Source of the DNA: Akkermansiaceae bacterium | GTDB lineage: Bacteria; Verrucomicrobiota; Verrucomicrobiia; Verrucomicrobiales; Akkermansiaceae | Reading direction: 5' to 3' | DNA length: 64,000 bases | Assembly (NCBI GenBank): GCA_028822935.1 | Contig: JAPKCM010000020.1 | Location: 1 to 64,000, forward strand | In this document: positions 9,749 through 20,151 of the stretch, one piece after another | Layout: each line of letters opens with the position of its first letter | Position numbering within the stretch: the stretch's first letter is position 1 | Notes under the pieces: generated by a model | The model's database searches: none | What the model was told of the DNA's origin: nothing | What the model saw: only the letters and a program-made list of their open reading frames with translations | Translations under genes and position numbers: made by a program

Positions 9749-10816
9749 TTGATTATGAATATTGGTATTTTACGATGCGGGTTTGTGTGTTGGGCGATTT
9801 GTCTCATGACGGGTTGGTCGCAGGTGAGTGATGATTTTGAGGATGGAAATGATGATGGGTGGACGCACTTGAATCCGCTGGCGGACTTTGGTGGTAAAGC
9901 GACCTTTTCTTTTCCCGGTGGAGAGATCTATCGGTTTCAGGTTGGGGCTTCGCCGGATGCGGAGACATTGGGTCAGGCGCGCGGAGGATCGTTGCGTGCG
10001 GATATCGATCACACTGCTTTCCGGGTTTCGGTGGATGTCGTGGCGGTGGGCGCTGGATTAGAGCAGGATGTTGGGATTTTGGCGCGGGTGAGTTCACCGG
10101 GCTTGGGGACCTTGAACGGATACTCGGCGTCTATCGATACGGACGAAGGGCTGGCTTACTTGTCGCGCTTGGATGGGGAGCAGCCCACGGTCCTTGGGAC
10201 TAGCGTTGTCACTTTAGATATGGCCAAGGATTATCGTATCGTTTTCCACGGGTATGGGGGGCAATTCCTGATCGAAGTTTTCGATATGGCAGATCTCACG
10301 ACGAAGATCGACTCGGTGGCGGGATTTGATGATCTCTATGCCGATGGATCGGCGGGGCTTTTTGGGAGTGCAGCCCAAGGAGATGGGACGGCGGATGTGA
10401 CCTTTGACAACTTCGGCGCGGGAGTGAATCCCGATACCGATCAGGATGGAATGTCAGATCCGATGGAGGCTGATGTCTGGGGAGATTTATCGCAGCATGG
10501 GGGAGGTGACTACGATGGCGATGGCAGGAGCAATGCTGATGAACTGAATGCTGGGACTGATCCAGAGGTGGCGGATTCGGAGTTTTTACTGCGGAGTTTT
10601 TTCGCTGATGAATATGTGGTACTCGTGACCTTCCGCACTTTTGTGGGGGTGACCTATCTGTTGGAGACGAGTGTTGATTTGGAGAATTGGACGGTGGATG
10701 CCTCAGCGGTGTTTACGGATCTGGGTGACGGAGTGGGAGAGATTGAAGCGGACAAGATTGAAGCGGACAAGAATGACGGGACGCAGTTTATAAGAGTGAC
10801 GGCTGGGGGGGATTGA
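9749..10816 (+). CDS. Secreted protein with thrombospondin type 3-like calcium repeats
   Basis: A 355-aa secreted protein. After a signal peptide ending near WSQ (about residue 25) comes a beta-sandwich region (about 27-225) beginning SDDFEDGNDDGWTHLNP, like LamG or carbohydrate-binding modules of verrucomicrobial surface proteins. Residues about 227-273 hold two Asp-rich loops, NPDTDQDGMSDPMEADVW and GDYDGDGRSNADELNAGTDP, typical of thrombospondin type 3 calcium-binding repeats. The C-terminus (TYLLETSVDLENWTVDASAV) is a small beta domain common at the ends of such proteins. Near the end a 15-nt tandem duplication yields IEADKIEADK. Start choice is open: TTG at 9749 has GGAGGT 8 nt upstream, while ATG at 9755 is the next Met. 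No PEP-CTERM tail is present. The specific ligand is unknown. Confidence 0.85.
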   Translation: MIMNIGILRCGFVCWAICLMTGWSQVSDDFEDGNDDGWTHLNPLADFGGKATFSFPGGEIYRFQVGASPDAETLGQARGGSLRADIDHTAFRVSVDVVAVGAGLEQDVGILARVSSPGLGTLNGYSASIDTDEGLAYLSRLDGEQPTVLGTSVVTLDMAKDYRIVFHGYGGQFLIEVFDMADLTTKIDSVAGFDDLYADGSAGLFGSAAQGDGTADVTFDNFGAGVNPDTDQDGMSDPMEADVWGDLSQHGGGDYDGDGRSNADELNAGTDPEVADSEFLLRSFFADEYVVLVTFRTFVGVTYLLETSVDLENWTVDASAVFTDLGDGVGEIEADKIEADKNDGTQFIRVTAGGD

Positions 10817-12250
10817 TCAGGCGATGATGGGCTTGATGACTTTTCCGCCGACGTCGGTGAGGCGGAAGCGTCGACCGTTGTAGGTGTGGGTGAGTTTTTC
10901 GTGATCGAATCCGAGTTGGTGGAGGATGGTGGCGTGGATGTCGTTGACGTGGGCTTTATCGACGACGGCGTGGTGGCCGATATCGTCGGACTCGCCGTAG
11001 CTGACGCCGCCTTTGATTCCACCGCCGGCCATCCAGGTGGTGAAGCAATGGGGGTTGTGGTCGCGGCCGGGTTTGGCGGCTTTTTGTGCGAGGGGGAGTC
11101 GTCCGAATTCGCCGCCCCAGATGACGAGGGTGTCTTCGAGGAGGCCGCGTTGATCGAGGTCGGTGAGGAGTCCGGCGATGGGGGTATCGGTTTCGCCGGC
11201 GAACTGACTGTGGTTTCCTTTGATGTCGTTGTGGCCGTCCCATGAACGTTGGTTGGCCATGCCGCCGGAGTAGATTTGCACGAAGCGGACGCCGCGCTCG
11301 ACCATGCGGCGGGCGGTGATGCATTGGCGGGCGATGTGATCGCAACGTTTGTCGCCGACGCCGTAGAGTTTTTTGACGTGGTCGGGTTCCTGATTGACAT
11401 CGAAGGCTTCGGGCGCGGCAGTTTGCATGCGGTAGGCGAGTTCGAAGCTTTTGATGCGGGCTTCGAGTTCGGCATCGCCGGGGCGGGTTTTGATGTGTTG
11501 TCCGTTGAGTTTTTTGAGGAGGGCGAGTTGGCGGAGTTGTTGGGCATCGCTCATGTGGGCGGGCCGGTTGAGGTTTTCGATGGCATCGCCTTTGGGCCTA
11601 AGCCAGGTGCCTTGGTAAACGCTGGGGAGGAAGCCGGCGCCCCAATTGGCGGCGGAGCCTTTGGGGAGGCCACGGTCGAGGGGATCGGACATGACGACAA
11701 AGGCGGGGAGGTCGCTGCTGACGCTGCCGAGGCCGTAGGTGGCCCAGGATCCGACGCAAGGAAGGCCCATGCGCGGTTGTCCGGTGTTCATCATGAAGAG
11801 GGCGGGGCTGTGGTTGTTTGACTCGGTGTGCCCGGAGTGGATGAAGGCCATTTTATCAACGTGCTCGCCGAGTTTGGGGAAGATGGAGGAGACCATTTTT
11901 CCGCACTGACCGCGCGGGGTGAACTCGAAGGGAGACTTCATGAGGGGGCCGACGGCGTTGGCGAAGAAGCCGGTGTTTTTGTCGAAGCCGGCGAGTTCCT
12001 TACCGTCCATTTTCTCGAGCTCCGGTTTGTAATCCCAGGTGTCGACTTGGCTGGGGCCTCCGTTGATGAAGAGCCAGATGACGGATTTGGCCTTGCCATT
12101 GAAGTGGCTTTTTTTTGCGGCGAGGGGGTCGGCAGGGTCGGAGCCGAGGAGTCCTTCCTGGGCGAGGAGGCTGGTGAGGCCGAGGCTGCCGAAGCCAGCT
12201 CCAGCAGTTTGGAGCCAGTGTCGTCGGGTGTAGTGATCGGAATGAATCAT
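10817..12250 (-). CDS. DUF1501 protein, Tat signal, pair 2
   Basis: A 477-aa DUF1501 member of the alkaline phosphatase/sulfatase-like fold. The twin-arginine signal reads TRRHWLQTAGAGFGSLGL. Family blocks are present: INGGPSQVDTWDYKPEL, GSWATYGLGSVSSDLP, FVQIYSGG...WDGH, VIWGGEFGRLPL, GRDHNPHCFTTWMAGGG and VNDIHATILHQLGFDHEKL. Compared with pair 1 it has a longer stretch before the Tyr-Arg-Met block (AYRMQTAAPEA). The start codon overlaps the stop of the upstream PSD1 gene by 4 nt (ATGA), which indicates translational coupling. It ends directly against the convergent neighbour, with zero spacing between the two stops. Confidence 0.93.
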   Translation of the reverse strand: MIHSDHYTRRHWLQTAGAGFGSLGLTSLLAQEGLLGSDPADPLAAKKSHFNGKAKSVIWLFINGGPSQVDTWDYKPELEKMDGKELAGFDKNTGFFANAVGPLMKSPFEFTPRGQCGKMVSSIFPKLGEHVDKMAFIHSGHTESNNHSPALFMMNTGQPRMGLPCVGSWATYGLGSVSSDLPAFVVMSDPLDRGLPKGSAANWGAGFLPSVYQGTWLRPKGDAIENLNRPAHMSDAQQLRQLALLKKLNGQHIKTRPGDAELEARIKSFELAYRMQTAAPEAFDVNQEPDHVKKLYGVGDKRCDHIARQCITARRMVERGVRFVQIYSGGMANQRSWDGHNDIKGNHSQFAGETDTPIAGLLTDLDQRGLLEDTLVIWGGEFGRLPLAQKAAKPGRDHNPHCFTTWMAGGGIKGGVSYGESDDIGHHAVVDKAHVNDIHATILHQLGFDHEKLTHTYNGRRFRLTDVGGKVIKPIIA

Positions 12251-15200
12251 GGGAGATAGATGAATTCGTTGAGGCTGAAGAGGATCTGGCAGAGGTCGGC
12301 GAGAGCGAGTTGGTGAGCGTTTTTTTGCCCGGAGTAGGAAGCGGACTGGGCGTCGAAGAAGGCACGGTTGTCGCGGAGTTCGGTGGGGGAGGGTTCGCGA
12401 GTGAGGGCGCGGAGGTAGAGTTGTTGGATCGCGATATCGGGATCTTTTTGATCAAGAGTGGTGGCGAGGGAGTGGGACCATTGGACAACCTGCGGGTTGT
12501 TCATGAAGAGGAGGGCCTGGGGGGCGATGGTGGTGCTGGGGCGGCTTCCCTGGCTGGCGAGAGGTTCGGGTTGGTCGAAAACCTGCATCATGGGGATGAG
12601 GCGGCTGCGCTTGATCATGAAGTAGATGCTGCGGCGGCGCTGGCCTTCGTCGAGGGTGCCGGGGCCAAACATCTGGGGGTCCAGTTGTCCGGCGGCAGCG
12701 AGGATGGAATCGCGAACAACCTCGGCTTCCAATCGACGCGGAGTGAAGCGCCAGAGAAGTTTGTTGTCTGGGTCGATGGCCGCTTTCTCAGCCGAGGGGT
12801 CGCTGCTTTGAAGCCAGGTCGAGCTGAGGAGGATGTCGCGGTGGAGTGATTTGAGGTTCCAGCCATTGGCGATGAGTTTTTGGGCAAGGTGATCGAGAAG
12901 TTCGGGATGAGACGGGAGGACGCCTTGCAAGCCGAAGTCGTTGGGAGTGGCCACGATGCCGCGCCCGAAGTGATGGTGCCAGACGCGGTTCACGACAACG
13001 CGGGCGAGGAGATGTCCGGCGCCGTTTTCGATATCGGTGATCCAATTGGCGAGACTACGACGTCGGTAGCTGGTGCGGGTCCAGTCGGCGGGCGGAGTTT
13101 GTTGCCAGTCGGCAGTGGTCTTGTCATTGCGCATGAGGACCTGAAGATAGCCGGGTTGCGCGACGCCTTTTTTTTGGTTGGGGTCTCCGCGGCTCAAGAA
13201 GTGGGTTTCGGGATAGAAGTGGGGGAAGCCCCGTCCGTCGGCGGCGTGTTTGGTGGGCGGGAAGCCTTCGCTGGTGACCTGGACTTTGGCGACGGTGGAT
13301 TGTGGTTTGGCGGCGAGAGATTTTCGAGTGCGATCGTTGAGGGTTTTCCATTTTGGGTCGCTGTTGACGAAATGGAGGAAAAGGGGTTTACGATGGTGGT
13401 CGAGGAGATGCCCGGTGAGGAGGGCTTTGAGTGCCTGATCGAGTTGAAGATTTCTGCCGCCTCCGACTATGAGCGGAGGTGAGGATTTGTCGCTGACCGA
13501 GACCCGGAATCGTCCCAAGCTGTGCTGTCCGTTTGTGGAAAATTTCAGGCGGATCTCGAGGACTTCGTTAATCTTGAGTTGGAGTGGTTCGGCGAGTTGA
13601 AAAACGGCGGCCTGATCCTTGCCGATGCCTCCTGCGTCGACGGCCCAGCCGCTGCTGGTGAGATCGCCATCGATGGAGGAAGCAACTGAGAGGTTTGTGG
13701 TGTTTTGTTGATGGGTGGCCTTGGCGGAGGTGAGTTTGACCGGATTTGTTTTTTGCTTCGGACGGGAGACAAAGAGCTGGAGATCGGTGAGGGCAAAGTT
13801 GCCATTGCTGGCGCGACCGGGTCCGGTGTGCTTCATCGAGGAATGTGTCAGGGCCTCGATTCGCAAGTGACGAATTTCCTGGGGCCCGGGATTCGCTTTG
13901 AGAAGGTAAGTTTCGCTGGAAGGAGTCATTCCTGAGGCAAGAAGGGAGCCATCTGGCTGAGCCGTTAACTTGGTGGTGGCTTGATCGGAGCGGGCTTCCG
14001 CAAAGTCGAGGGTGCTCCACTCATCCGGAGTGACGGATGAGGGAGCTTTGGTCTTGAGCCATTGGTGAAAAGCCGTCCGGGTGTCTGGATGAGCCTCGTA
14101 GGTTGAGAGTGCGGCGGTGGCTGCTTGATAGCCGGCCTGCCACTTCTGCATCGTTTCGGCGTGCGAATTCGAGTCAATGGGGATGTCGACTTCGCTGCGG
14201 ATGGTAGAGGTGAAAATGGAGACGAATTGGTAGTAGTCTTTGACGGGAATGGGATCGAATTTGTGATCGTGACACCGGGCGCAGCCGATGGTGAGGCCGA
14301 GCATGGCGGTTCCGGTAGTGGCGACCATGTCATCGAGTTCATCGTAGCGGGCGCTTTCGAATTCCTTCTCGGTGAGCTGGGTGGGGAAGACGCCGGCGCC
14401 GAGGAATCCGGTGGCCATCATGGCAAGTGGGTTGTCGGGTGCGATCTCATCGCCTGCGAGTTGCCAGCGGACGAATTGGTCCCATGGCATATCGGAATTG
14501 AGAGCCTTGATGACGAAATCGCGGTAGTGGAAGGCATACTTGCGATCGTAGTCCTGCTCGAAGCCGTGGCTCTCGCCGAAGCGCGCGGCATCGAGCCAGT
14601 GGCGGGCCCAGCGCTCGCCGTAGTGGGGGCTCGTAAGGAGCTCGTCGATAAATTGAGCGTGAGTTTGGGAGAGGGCGGTCTTGAGTTGCTCGGGCGTCGG
14701 GGGAAGTCCGATAAGAGACAGGTAGGCGCGGCGGATACGGGCGTGATCAACGGCGGGGGGATTTGGGGTGAGTTTATTTTCGGAAAACTTTGCGAAGACG
14801 AAGTGGTCGATCTTGGTTTGAGGCCAGGAATCATTGGTTGCAGGTGGAGCGGAATTCGAGAGCGGTTTAAAAGACCAGAACTCGCGGTCACTTTCGGTGA
14901 CCCTCATCTCGGCGGGTTTGCTCCCGTCCTTTACTAGGAGTGGTTTGTCGTAGGAGGCACCGAGGGCGATCCATTTTTGAAAGTCGGCGATGAGGGCATC
15001 GGGGAGTTTGGCCTTTTTTGGGGGCATCTCCGGTTCTTCTTCGTGGCGGATGAGCTTAAGGAGGTAGCTTTTGGCCGGATCTTCGAGGTTGATGGCGTCG
15101 TCGGTCTCCCCCCCTTCGAGGAGGAGTTCGCGGGAGGAAAGATCGAGGCCGGAGCGAACTTTTTCGTCGCCGTGGCATTTGAGGCAGTTCTCGATAAGGG

Positions 15201-15330
15201 CGGGGCGGATGGTCTTTTGGAAAAGAGCCGTGCCAACCTTCATGCGTTCCGTGTGATTGGAGGGGAGATCTTCGGCAGCTGCAGGGAGTGTGAGAAGGAG
15301 AGCAGCGAGAAGGGGAACCAGCTTTGGCAT
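12247..15330 (-). CDS. PSCyt1-PSCyt2-PSD1 cytochrome (DUF1549/DUF1553), pair 2
   Basis: A 1027-aa secreted haem protein. The signal peptide is about 1-19 (MPKLVPLLAALLLTLPAAA). PSCyt1 has CLKCH at 49-53, then SGLDLSSRELLLEGG and EPEMPPKKAKL. DUF1549 runs from about 160 to 370, with YLSLIGLPPTPEQL and the second CxxCH in [14 protein letters not shown] beta-sandwich module at about 440-620 (HLRIEALTHSSMKHTGPGRA, GNFALTDLQLF, SLGRFRVSV) is shared with pairs 1 and 5. DUF1553 follows at about 735-980, including RVVVNRVWHHHFGRGIVATP and GLQGVLPSHPELLDHLA. The gene is translationally coupled to its DUF1501 partner by a 4-nt overlap. Function is not known beyond haem binding and export. Confidence 0.93.
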   Translation of the reverse strand: MPKLVPLLAALLLTLPAAAEDLPSNHTERMKVGTALFQKTIRPALIENCLKCHGDEKVRSGLDLSSRELLLEGGETDDAINLEDPAKSYLLKLIRHEEEPEMPPKKAKLPDALIADFQKWIALGASYDKPLLVKDGSKPAEMRVTESDREFWSFKPLSNSAPPATNDSWPQTKIDHFVFAKFSENKLTPNPPAVDHARIRRAYLSLIGLPPTPEQLKTALSQTHAQFIDELLTSPHYGERWARHWLDAARFGESHGFEQDYDRKYAFHYRDFVIKALNSDMPWDQFVRWQLAGDEIAPDNPLAMMATGFLGAGVFPTQLTEKEFESARYDELDDMVATTGTAMLGLTIGCARCHDHKFDPIPVKDYYQFVSIFTSTIRSEVDIPIDSNSHAETMQKWQAGYQAATAALSTYEAHPDTRTAFHQWLKTKAPSSVTPDEWSTLDFAEARSDQATTKLTAQPDGSLLASGMTPSSETYLLKANPGPQEIRHLRIEALTHSSMKHTGPGRASNGNFALTDLQLFVSRPKQKTNPVKLTSAKATHQQNTTNLSVASSIDGDLTSSGWAVDAGGIGKDQAAVFQLAEPLQLKINEVLEIRLKFSTNGQHSLGRFRVSVSDKSSPPLIVGGGRNLQLDQALKALLTGHLLDHHRKPLFLHFVNSDPKWKTLNDRTRKSLAAKPQSTVAKVQVTSEGFPPTKHAADGRGFPHFYPETHFLSRGDPNQKKGVAQPGYLQVLMRNDKTTADWQQTPPADWTRTSYRRRSLANWITDIENGAGHLLARVVVNRVWHHHFGRGIVATPNDFGLQGVLPSHPELLDHLAQKLIANGWNLKSLHRDILLSSTWLQSSDPSAEKAAIDPDNKLLWRFTPRRLEAEVVRDSILAAAGQLDPQMFGPGTLDEGQRRRSIYFMIKRSRLIPMMQVFDQPEPLASQGSRPSTTIAPQALLFMNNPQVVQWSHSLATTLDQKDPDIAIQQLYLRALTREPSPTELRDNRAFFDAQSASYSGQKNAHQLALADLCQILFSLNEFIYLP

Positions 15331-15478
15331 ATCTCGGTTACTGTTTCACAGATCGAGGGGGCTTGGACAGGACGAAGTTGGGGGCCTCCATCCTAGGCCC
15401 AATCTTCCGATCATCCTCGCCCGGACGCTCCAGTAGATCAACACGGATACCGCGGGATCTGCTCGTAAATAGAAGGGA

Positions 15479-15796
15479 TTATTCCCCCTCCCTAATACCT
15501 AATGAGAGAATTTTTGTCCCAGATCCCAATTCGTTACTGGCAACCAATTTTACCGAAAAGACACCTATCTCTGTAGGAATCCCACTGATTATCCCGCTCG
15601 TCAAATTACAACTCAGCCCTTGAGGTAGATCTATTGCATAGAAGTTGATCGGATTTCCCGAAGCGGTAATTTGATGGCTGAACCCCCTCCTGGTCTTTCC
15701 ATTTGTAGAATCAGCACTCGTGATGACAGGACCCACATTAACCGTTGGGTGCCGTGAAGGTAACACTAGCCGGAATCCTACCTTCTTCGAAGCCAA
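15479..15796 (-). pseudogene. He_PIG (Ig-like) domain remnant of a surface protein
   Basis: This reverse-strand frame encodes about 80 residues with the pattern of a He_PIG putative Ig domain: PVITSADSTNGKTRRGFSHQ, ITASGNPINFYAIDLPQGL, then SGIISGIPTEIGVFSVKL and ASNELGSGTKILSL. In the family this reads roughly P.ITS...G..FSYQITA.N.P..Y...GLP.GL......G.ISG.PT..G.F.V...A.N..G. There is no signal peptide, the frame starts just upstream of the domain, and it stops right after it (GIREGE). It is a single orphan repeat, probably left from a larger adhesin-like gene. The rest of the 15331-15897 gap shows nothing else I can support. Confidence 0.6.
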
Positions 15797-15897
15797 TTCA
15801 AAACGCTCCCTTGCCTTCCACCCGACTTCTCCTTAAAATCCCAAGTGGGAGCGAACTGCCACGGGCGGGTCATCCTTTCTCCGCATTTTCCACTCTA

Positions 15898-18618
15898 GTG
15901 AAACGCTTTCTTTCCCTTTTTCTCCTGCCTTCCTCTCTGTTGGCAGCACCGTCTTACAACCGCGATGTCCGGCCGATCCTTTCGAGCAACTGTTTCGCCT
16001 GTCACGGTGCCGATGCCAAACACCGCGAGGCCGATTTGCGCCTCGACACCCAGGAGGGCGCTCATGGAGAAGGCGAGAGTGGGGGCCTTGCGATCGTCCC
16101 CGGCGATCCCGATGCCAGCGCCGTCTGGCAGCGCATCAATACCACTGATCTCGACGACCTCATGCCGCCTTCGGACTCGCACAAGACGATCACTGCCGAG
16201 CAAAAACAAACCCTGCGCCTGTGGATCGAGGCTGGCGCGAAGTACGAAGAGCACTGGGCCTTCATCCCGCCAAATTCGCCCACCGTCCCGCCCGGCGATG
16301 CAATCAATCCGATCGATCGCTTTATCCAAAAACGACTTGCTGAAGAAAAGCTGGCTCCGTCCCCCGAAGCTGATCGCGAAACCCTACTGCGCCGTCTCAC
16401 CCTCGACCTCACCGGCCTGCCAGCGACACCGGATGAACTCGACGCCTTCTTAGTGGATCAAGAACCTGGTGCCTACGAGCGCCAGGTCAATCGCCTGCTC
16501 GCTACACCGCGCTACGGCGAACACATGGCCGTCGCGTGGCTCGACCTGGCGCGCTACAGCGACAGCAATGGATACCTCCATGATGTCCGGCGGACTGGCT
16601 GGCCGTGGCGTGATTGGGTGATCGATGTTTTCAATCAGGACATGCCCTTCGACCAGTTTGTCGTCGAGCAGCTCGCTGGCGACCTGATTCCGGATGCGAA
16701 ACCCTCACAGGTTCTCGCGACCGCTTTCCTGCGCAACCATCCCATCACCGTCGAAGGCGGGACCATCCCCGCCGAGTATCTCAACGAGTACGCGGCCGAC
16801 CGCGTGGAGACCGTGGGGACGATTTTCCTTGGCCTCAGCTTCAACTGTTGCCGTTGCCATGACCATAAATTTGACCCGCTCCCGCAGAAAGATTTCTACA
16901 GCCTGCTCTCCTACTTCAATTCCAGTAGTGAGAAACACGAGAGTGGCACTGCGCCAGCTTACCCGCCCTTCATCACGATCGCTTCACCGCTCGAGCAAGA
17001 CGGGACGAAGGTCGGAGTCATGGTCATGGACGAGGGGAAGAAGGCGAAGCCCACCTTCGTTCTGACGCGCGGCCAGTATGACCAGCCTGATGAAGCCCAG
17101 CCGGTGACGCGCCGCCCTCCAAGTGTCCTTGGCGGAGCGCTCGAAGGCGAAGGAGAGAACCGTCTTGGACTCGCGCGCTGGCTGGTTTCTGAAAGGAACC
17201 CGCTGCTCGCGCGTGTCACCGTCAACCGTCTCTGGCAAAAATTATTCGGCGTCGGTCTGGTGGAATCGGTGGATGACTTTGGGGTGCAAGGCGCTTACCC
17301 CAGCCATCCGAAGCTGCTCGACTTCCTTGCGCTCCAGTATCGGAAAACGTGGAGCACCAAACAGTTGTTGCGGCTCATTGTCACCAGCGCGACCTACCGG
17401 CAATCCTCCTTGAGGCGCCCCGGTCTCGCGCAGGCCGATCCCGACAACCGCCTGCTCGGACGCTTCCCGCGACAACGTTTGAGCGCCGAGCAAATTCGTG
17501 ATGCCGCGCTCTTCACCTCCGGCCTGCTCGTGGAAAAACTCGGCGGCCGCCCCGTCAATCCTTACCAACCCCCGGGGCTGTGGCTCGAAAAAACCAATCC
17601 GGGCTCGAATACGGGACGTTTCGTGAGGGGGGAAGGGGACGATCTCTATCGCCGCAGCATATACACCTTCCATAAACGGAACAGCCCACCGCCAACGATG
17701 AGCCTCTTCGACGCACAGGAGCGCAATGGCTGCAATGCCCGGAGATCTCCCACCAACACGCCACTCCAAGCGCTCGCCACGATGAACGACGAGCAACATC
17801 TTGAGTGTGCAAAAGTGTTGGCCCTGCGTACTTTAAAAACCGATGAGAGCACCGCGGACCGCCTGGTGTCTCTCTTTCGGCGCGTCACCAGCCGCAGCCC
17901 CTCACCCGAAGATCTCAGAACCCTGAACGAAGGACTGGCGAGCTTTGAGGCGCGGTTCAAGGCGGCACCCAAGGATGCGACGGCCTTGCTGAAACAGGGT
18001 GAATTCCCCGGTGGCGGCGTGGCTTTGCTGGCCTCCGTGATGGTTCCGGGCGGAGCGACGCCGGATGCCGGGGGCTACGCATACGCAGCGATCACTCCGC
18101 TTACCCTCTCCGCGCATACCGAATATCTGATCGGAGGACAGGACACGAACGCATTTTGGGATGGAGATATTGCCGGAGCTGGAGGGAGTGCGTTTTCTGC
18201 GGCACCGGTTGCGACATTGATCGCATCTCGATACGCAAAGGGATTCGGCAAACCAACGATGCCAGGCGAGCGGAATGCCGGACGCTGGGGCGTGGGTAAT
18301 GCAAAATTCACCGTCGATGCGACCGAATCCATTCCCCTGATCGACTTTGATCCTAGGAAGATCGATGATCCTGCAGATCGGCGCGCTTCAAATAGCTACA
18401 CCATTGGCAACCTGTTTAGAGTTGGCGATCGCGACATTCAGATTACTGAGTTGGGGCTGCATGATGCCGACGGTGGAACGTTCAAGGGGGGCAAAGTGGG
18501 CGTGTGGGCTACTACCGCCGTCCGACCCGCCGCCGGGATCGATGAGCCGGAGCTCGCCGCCTGGATGCTGATTGCCAGCACCGTCCTGAATCTCGATGAA
18601 ACGATCGTAAGAGACTGA
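15898..18618 (+). CDS. PSCyt1-PSCyt2-PSD1 cytochrome, pair 3, with inserted surface domain
   Basis: The open frame extends up to 15745, but the signal peptide only makes sense from GTG at 15898 (read as [17 protein letters not shown]), giving about 906 aa. PSCyt1 has CFACH at 32-36. DUF1549 follows with [16 protein letters not shown]1553 covers [20 protein letters not shown] through the LNTDE-like end. It lacks the beta-sandwich module between the two domains, unlike pairs 1 and 2. Near the C-terminus the sequence breaks at LLKQGEFP and resumes at [16 protein letters not shown]. Between these lies an in-frame insertion of 170 codons (see the separate entry). The DUF1501 partner starts 8 nt downstream. 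No Shine-Dalgarno site is seen before the GTG, so the start is a judgement from the signal peptide. Confidence 0.88.
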   Translation: MKRFLSLFLLPSSLLAAPSYNRDVRPILSSNCFACHGADAKHREADLRLDTQEGAHGEGESGGLAIVPGDPDASAVWQRINTTDLDDLMPPSDSHKTITAEQKQTLRLWIEAGAKYEEHWAFIPPNSPTVPPGDAINPIDRFIQKRLAEEKLAPSPEADRETLLRRLTLDLTGLPATPDELDAFLVDQEPGAYERQVNRLLATPRYGEHMAVAWLDLARYSDSNGYLHDVRRTGWPWRDWVIDVFNQDMPFDQFVVEQLAGDLIPDAKPSQVLATAFLRNHPITVEGGTIPAEYLNEYAADRVETVGTIFLGLSFNCCRCHDHKFDPLPQKDFYSLLSYFNSSSEKHESGTAPAYPPFITIASPLEQDGTKVGVMVMDEGKKAKPTFVLTRGQYDQPDEAQPVTRRPPSVLGGALEGEGENRLGLARWLVSERNPLLARVTVNRLWQKLFGVGLVESVDDFGVQGAYPSHPKLLDFLALQYRKTWSTKQLLRLIVTSATYRQSSLRRPGLAQADPDNRLLGRFPRQRLSAEQIRDAALFTSGLLVEKLGGRPVNPYQPPGLWLEKTNPGSNTGRFVRGEGDDLYRRSIYTFHKRNSPPPTMSLFDAQERNGCNARRSPTNTPLQALATMNDEQHLECAKVLALRTLKTDESTADRLVSLFRRVTSRSPSPEDLRTLNEGLASFEARFKAAPKDATALLKQGEFPGGGVALLASVMVPGGATPDAGGYAYAAITPLTLSAHTEYLIGGQDTNAFWDGDIAGAGGSAFSAAPVATLIASRYAKGFGKPTMPGERNAGRWGVGNAKFTVDATESIPLIDFDPRKIDDPADRRASNSYTIGNLFRVGDRDIQITELGLHDADGGTFKGGKVGVWATTAVRPAAGIDEPELAAWMLIASTVLNLDETIVRD
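18011..18520 (+). other. In-frame 510-bp insertion: circularly permuted surface-protein domain
   Basis: The joined flanks GAATTCCCCG (18001-18010) and TCCGACCCGC (18521-18530) restore an uninterrupted PSD1 tail, [19 protein letters not shown]. The intervening 510 nt is exactly 170 codons, with CCG at both 18008-18010 and 18518-18520. It starts in mid-domain ([38 protein letters not shown]) and ends with what should come first ([31 protein letters not shown]). Joining the end to the start gives [18 protein letters not shown], a smooth version of a beta-sandwich domain seen in verrucomicrobial surface proteins. So it is one full unit, opened at another point. The domain family name is not certain to me. 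Confidence 0.72.
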
Positions 18619-18626
18619 ACAACGTT

Positions 18627-20060
18627 ATGGACCCACTCAACGACAGCTTACTCAACATCAACCGCCGTGGGCTCCTCAAAGGAGCGGGTGCCGGCGGGCT
18701 CGGCCTGCTTGGCGGCCCCGCCCTTGGCCAACTGCTCGCTTCGGAAAAGGTCGGGAGCCATTTTCCTGCCAAGGCCAAACGCGTCATCTACCTCTTCCAG
18801 GAAGGCGCGCCCTCGCAGCTCGACACCTTCGACCATAAACCCGGCCTCAAAGAGTTCTACGACAAAGAGCTGCCGCCGAGTGTGCGCGGTAATCAACGCC
18901 TCACCGGCATGACCTCCGGCCAAGCGCGTCTGCCGGTCGCTCCCTCGATCTTCAATTTCACCCGCCACGCTAACAAGCAAAACGGCCTGTGGGTTTCCGA
19001 TGAGTTGCGCCACACCGGCACGATGGCCGACGAAATCTGTCTCATCAAATCGATGGTCACCGAGCAGATCAATCACAGCCCCGCCGTGACCTTCATGCAG
19101 ACCGGTCATCAGCTCCCTGGTCGTCCCTCGATGGGCTCGTGGCTCTCCTACGGGCTCGGCAGCGCCAACCAGGATCTGCCGAACTTCGTCGTCATGATCA
19201 GCCAAGGCCGCGGCCAGATGCAGGCGTTGTTTTCTCACCTGTGGGGTGCCGGTTTCCTCCCTGGCGAACATCAGGGGGTGCAGTTTCGCGCCGGAAAAGA
19301 CGCCGTTCTTTTCCTGAATGACCCTGCCGGTATGTCGCGCTCCGACCGCCGCAAGATGCTCGACATGCTTGCCGATCTCAACGCTCGTCAGGCAGAGGCC
19401 AGCGGTGACGAAGAGGTCTTCGCCCGGATCGCCCAATATGAAATGGCCTACCGCATGCAAGCCAGCGTGCCCGAGCTCACCGACTTCTCCGACGAGTCCG
19501 AGTCCACCCTAGAGATGTATGGTCCCGACGTCCGCAAGCCCGGCAGCTACGCCTTCAACTGCTTGATGGCGCGTCGCATGGCCGAGCGCGACGTGCGCTT
19601 CATCCAGCTTTACCATCGTGGCTGGGACCACCATGGCAGTATCTCCCGTGACCTGCCGTTGCAGTGCCAGGACACTGATCAGCCACAGGCGGCACTCCTC
19701 AAAGATCTCAAACAGCGCGGCCTCCTTGATGAAACTCTTGTTGTCTGGGGCGGCGAGTTCGGCCGCACGGTCTACTGCCAGGGAAAACTCACGCCAACCC
19801 AATATGGCCGCGACCACCACCCGCGCTGCTTCAGCGTCTGGCTCGCCGGCGGTGGGATCAAAGGCGGCATCAGCTACGGAGAAACTTGCGACTTCTCCTA
19901 CAACGTCGTCGAGAAACCCGTAACCGCCCACGATCTGCACGCCACGATCCTCCACTGTCTGGGCATCGACCACGAACGCCTCACTTACAAATCCAGCGGT
20001 CTTGATTTTAAACTCACCGGAGTTGAATCCGCCTACCCGATCCGGGAGATTCTCGCCTAA
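18627..20060 (+). CDS. DUF1501 protein, Tat signal, pair 3
   Basis: A 477-aa DUF1501 protein. The twin-arginine signal reads [19 protein letters not shown]. Diagnostic blocks are [18 protein letters not shown] (here EGAPS in place of the usual NGGPS), [58 protein letters not shown] and [19 protein letters not shown]. The replacement of NGG by EGA at the first motif is a departure from the other four copies. It follows its PSD1 partner by 8 nt. The gene is richer in G and C than pair 1, with mostly C- and G-ending codons, as is pair 3's cytochrome, so the two probably moved or evolved together. Confidence 0.93.
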   Translation: MDPLNDSLLNINRRGLLKGAGAGGLGLLGGPALGQLLASEKVGSHFPAKAKRVIYLFQEGAPSQLDTFDHKPGLKEFYDKELPPSVRGNQRLTGMTSGQARLPVAPSIFNFTRHANKQNGLWVSDELRHTGTMADEICLIKSMVTEQINHSPAVTFMQTGHQLPGRPSMGSWLSYGLGSANQDLPNFVVMISQGRGQMQALFSHLWGAGFLPGEHQGVQFRAGKDAVLFLNDPAGMSRSDRRKMLDMLADLNARQAEASGDEEVFARIAQYEMAYRMQASVPELTDFSDESESTLEMYGPDVRKPGSYAFNCLMARRMAERDVRFIQLYHRGWDHHGSISRDLPLQCQDTDQPQAALLKDLKQRGLLDETLVVWGGEFGRTVYCQGKLTPTQYGRDHHPRCFSVWLAGGGIKGGISYGETCDFSYNVVEKPVTAHDLHATILHCLGIDHERLTYKSSGLDFKLTGVESAYPIREILA

Positions 20061-20151
20061 ATTTAGGTCTTGGGCTTATTTAGGGAGTGGATAGAAAAAG
20101 GTGGAAGAGTGATGGGAGCTTGCTAGGTTGCAGGTTGAAATATCACATCCC

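Noticed and set aside
10654-11547. A 297-aa reverse-strand frame rich in Ser, Pro, Thr and Ala
   Set aside because: It overlaps the DUF1501 gene of pair 2 in another frame on the same strand and has the composition of an out-of-frame reading.
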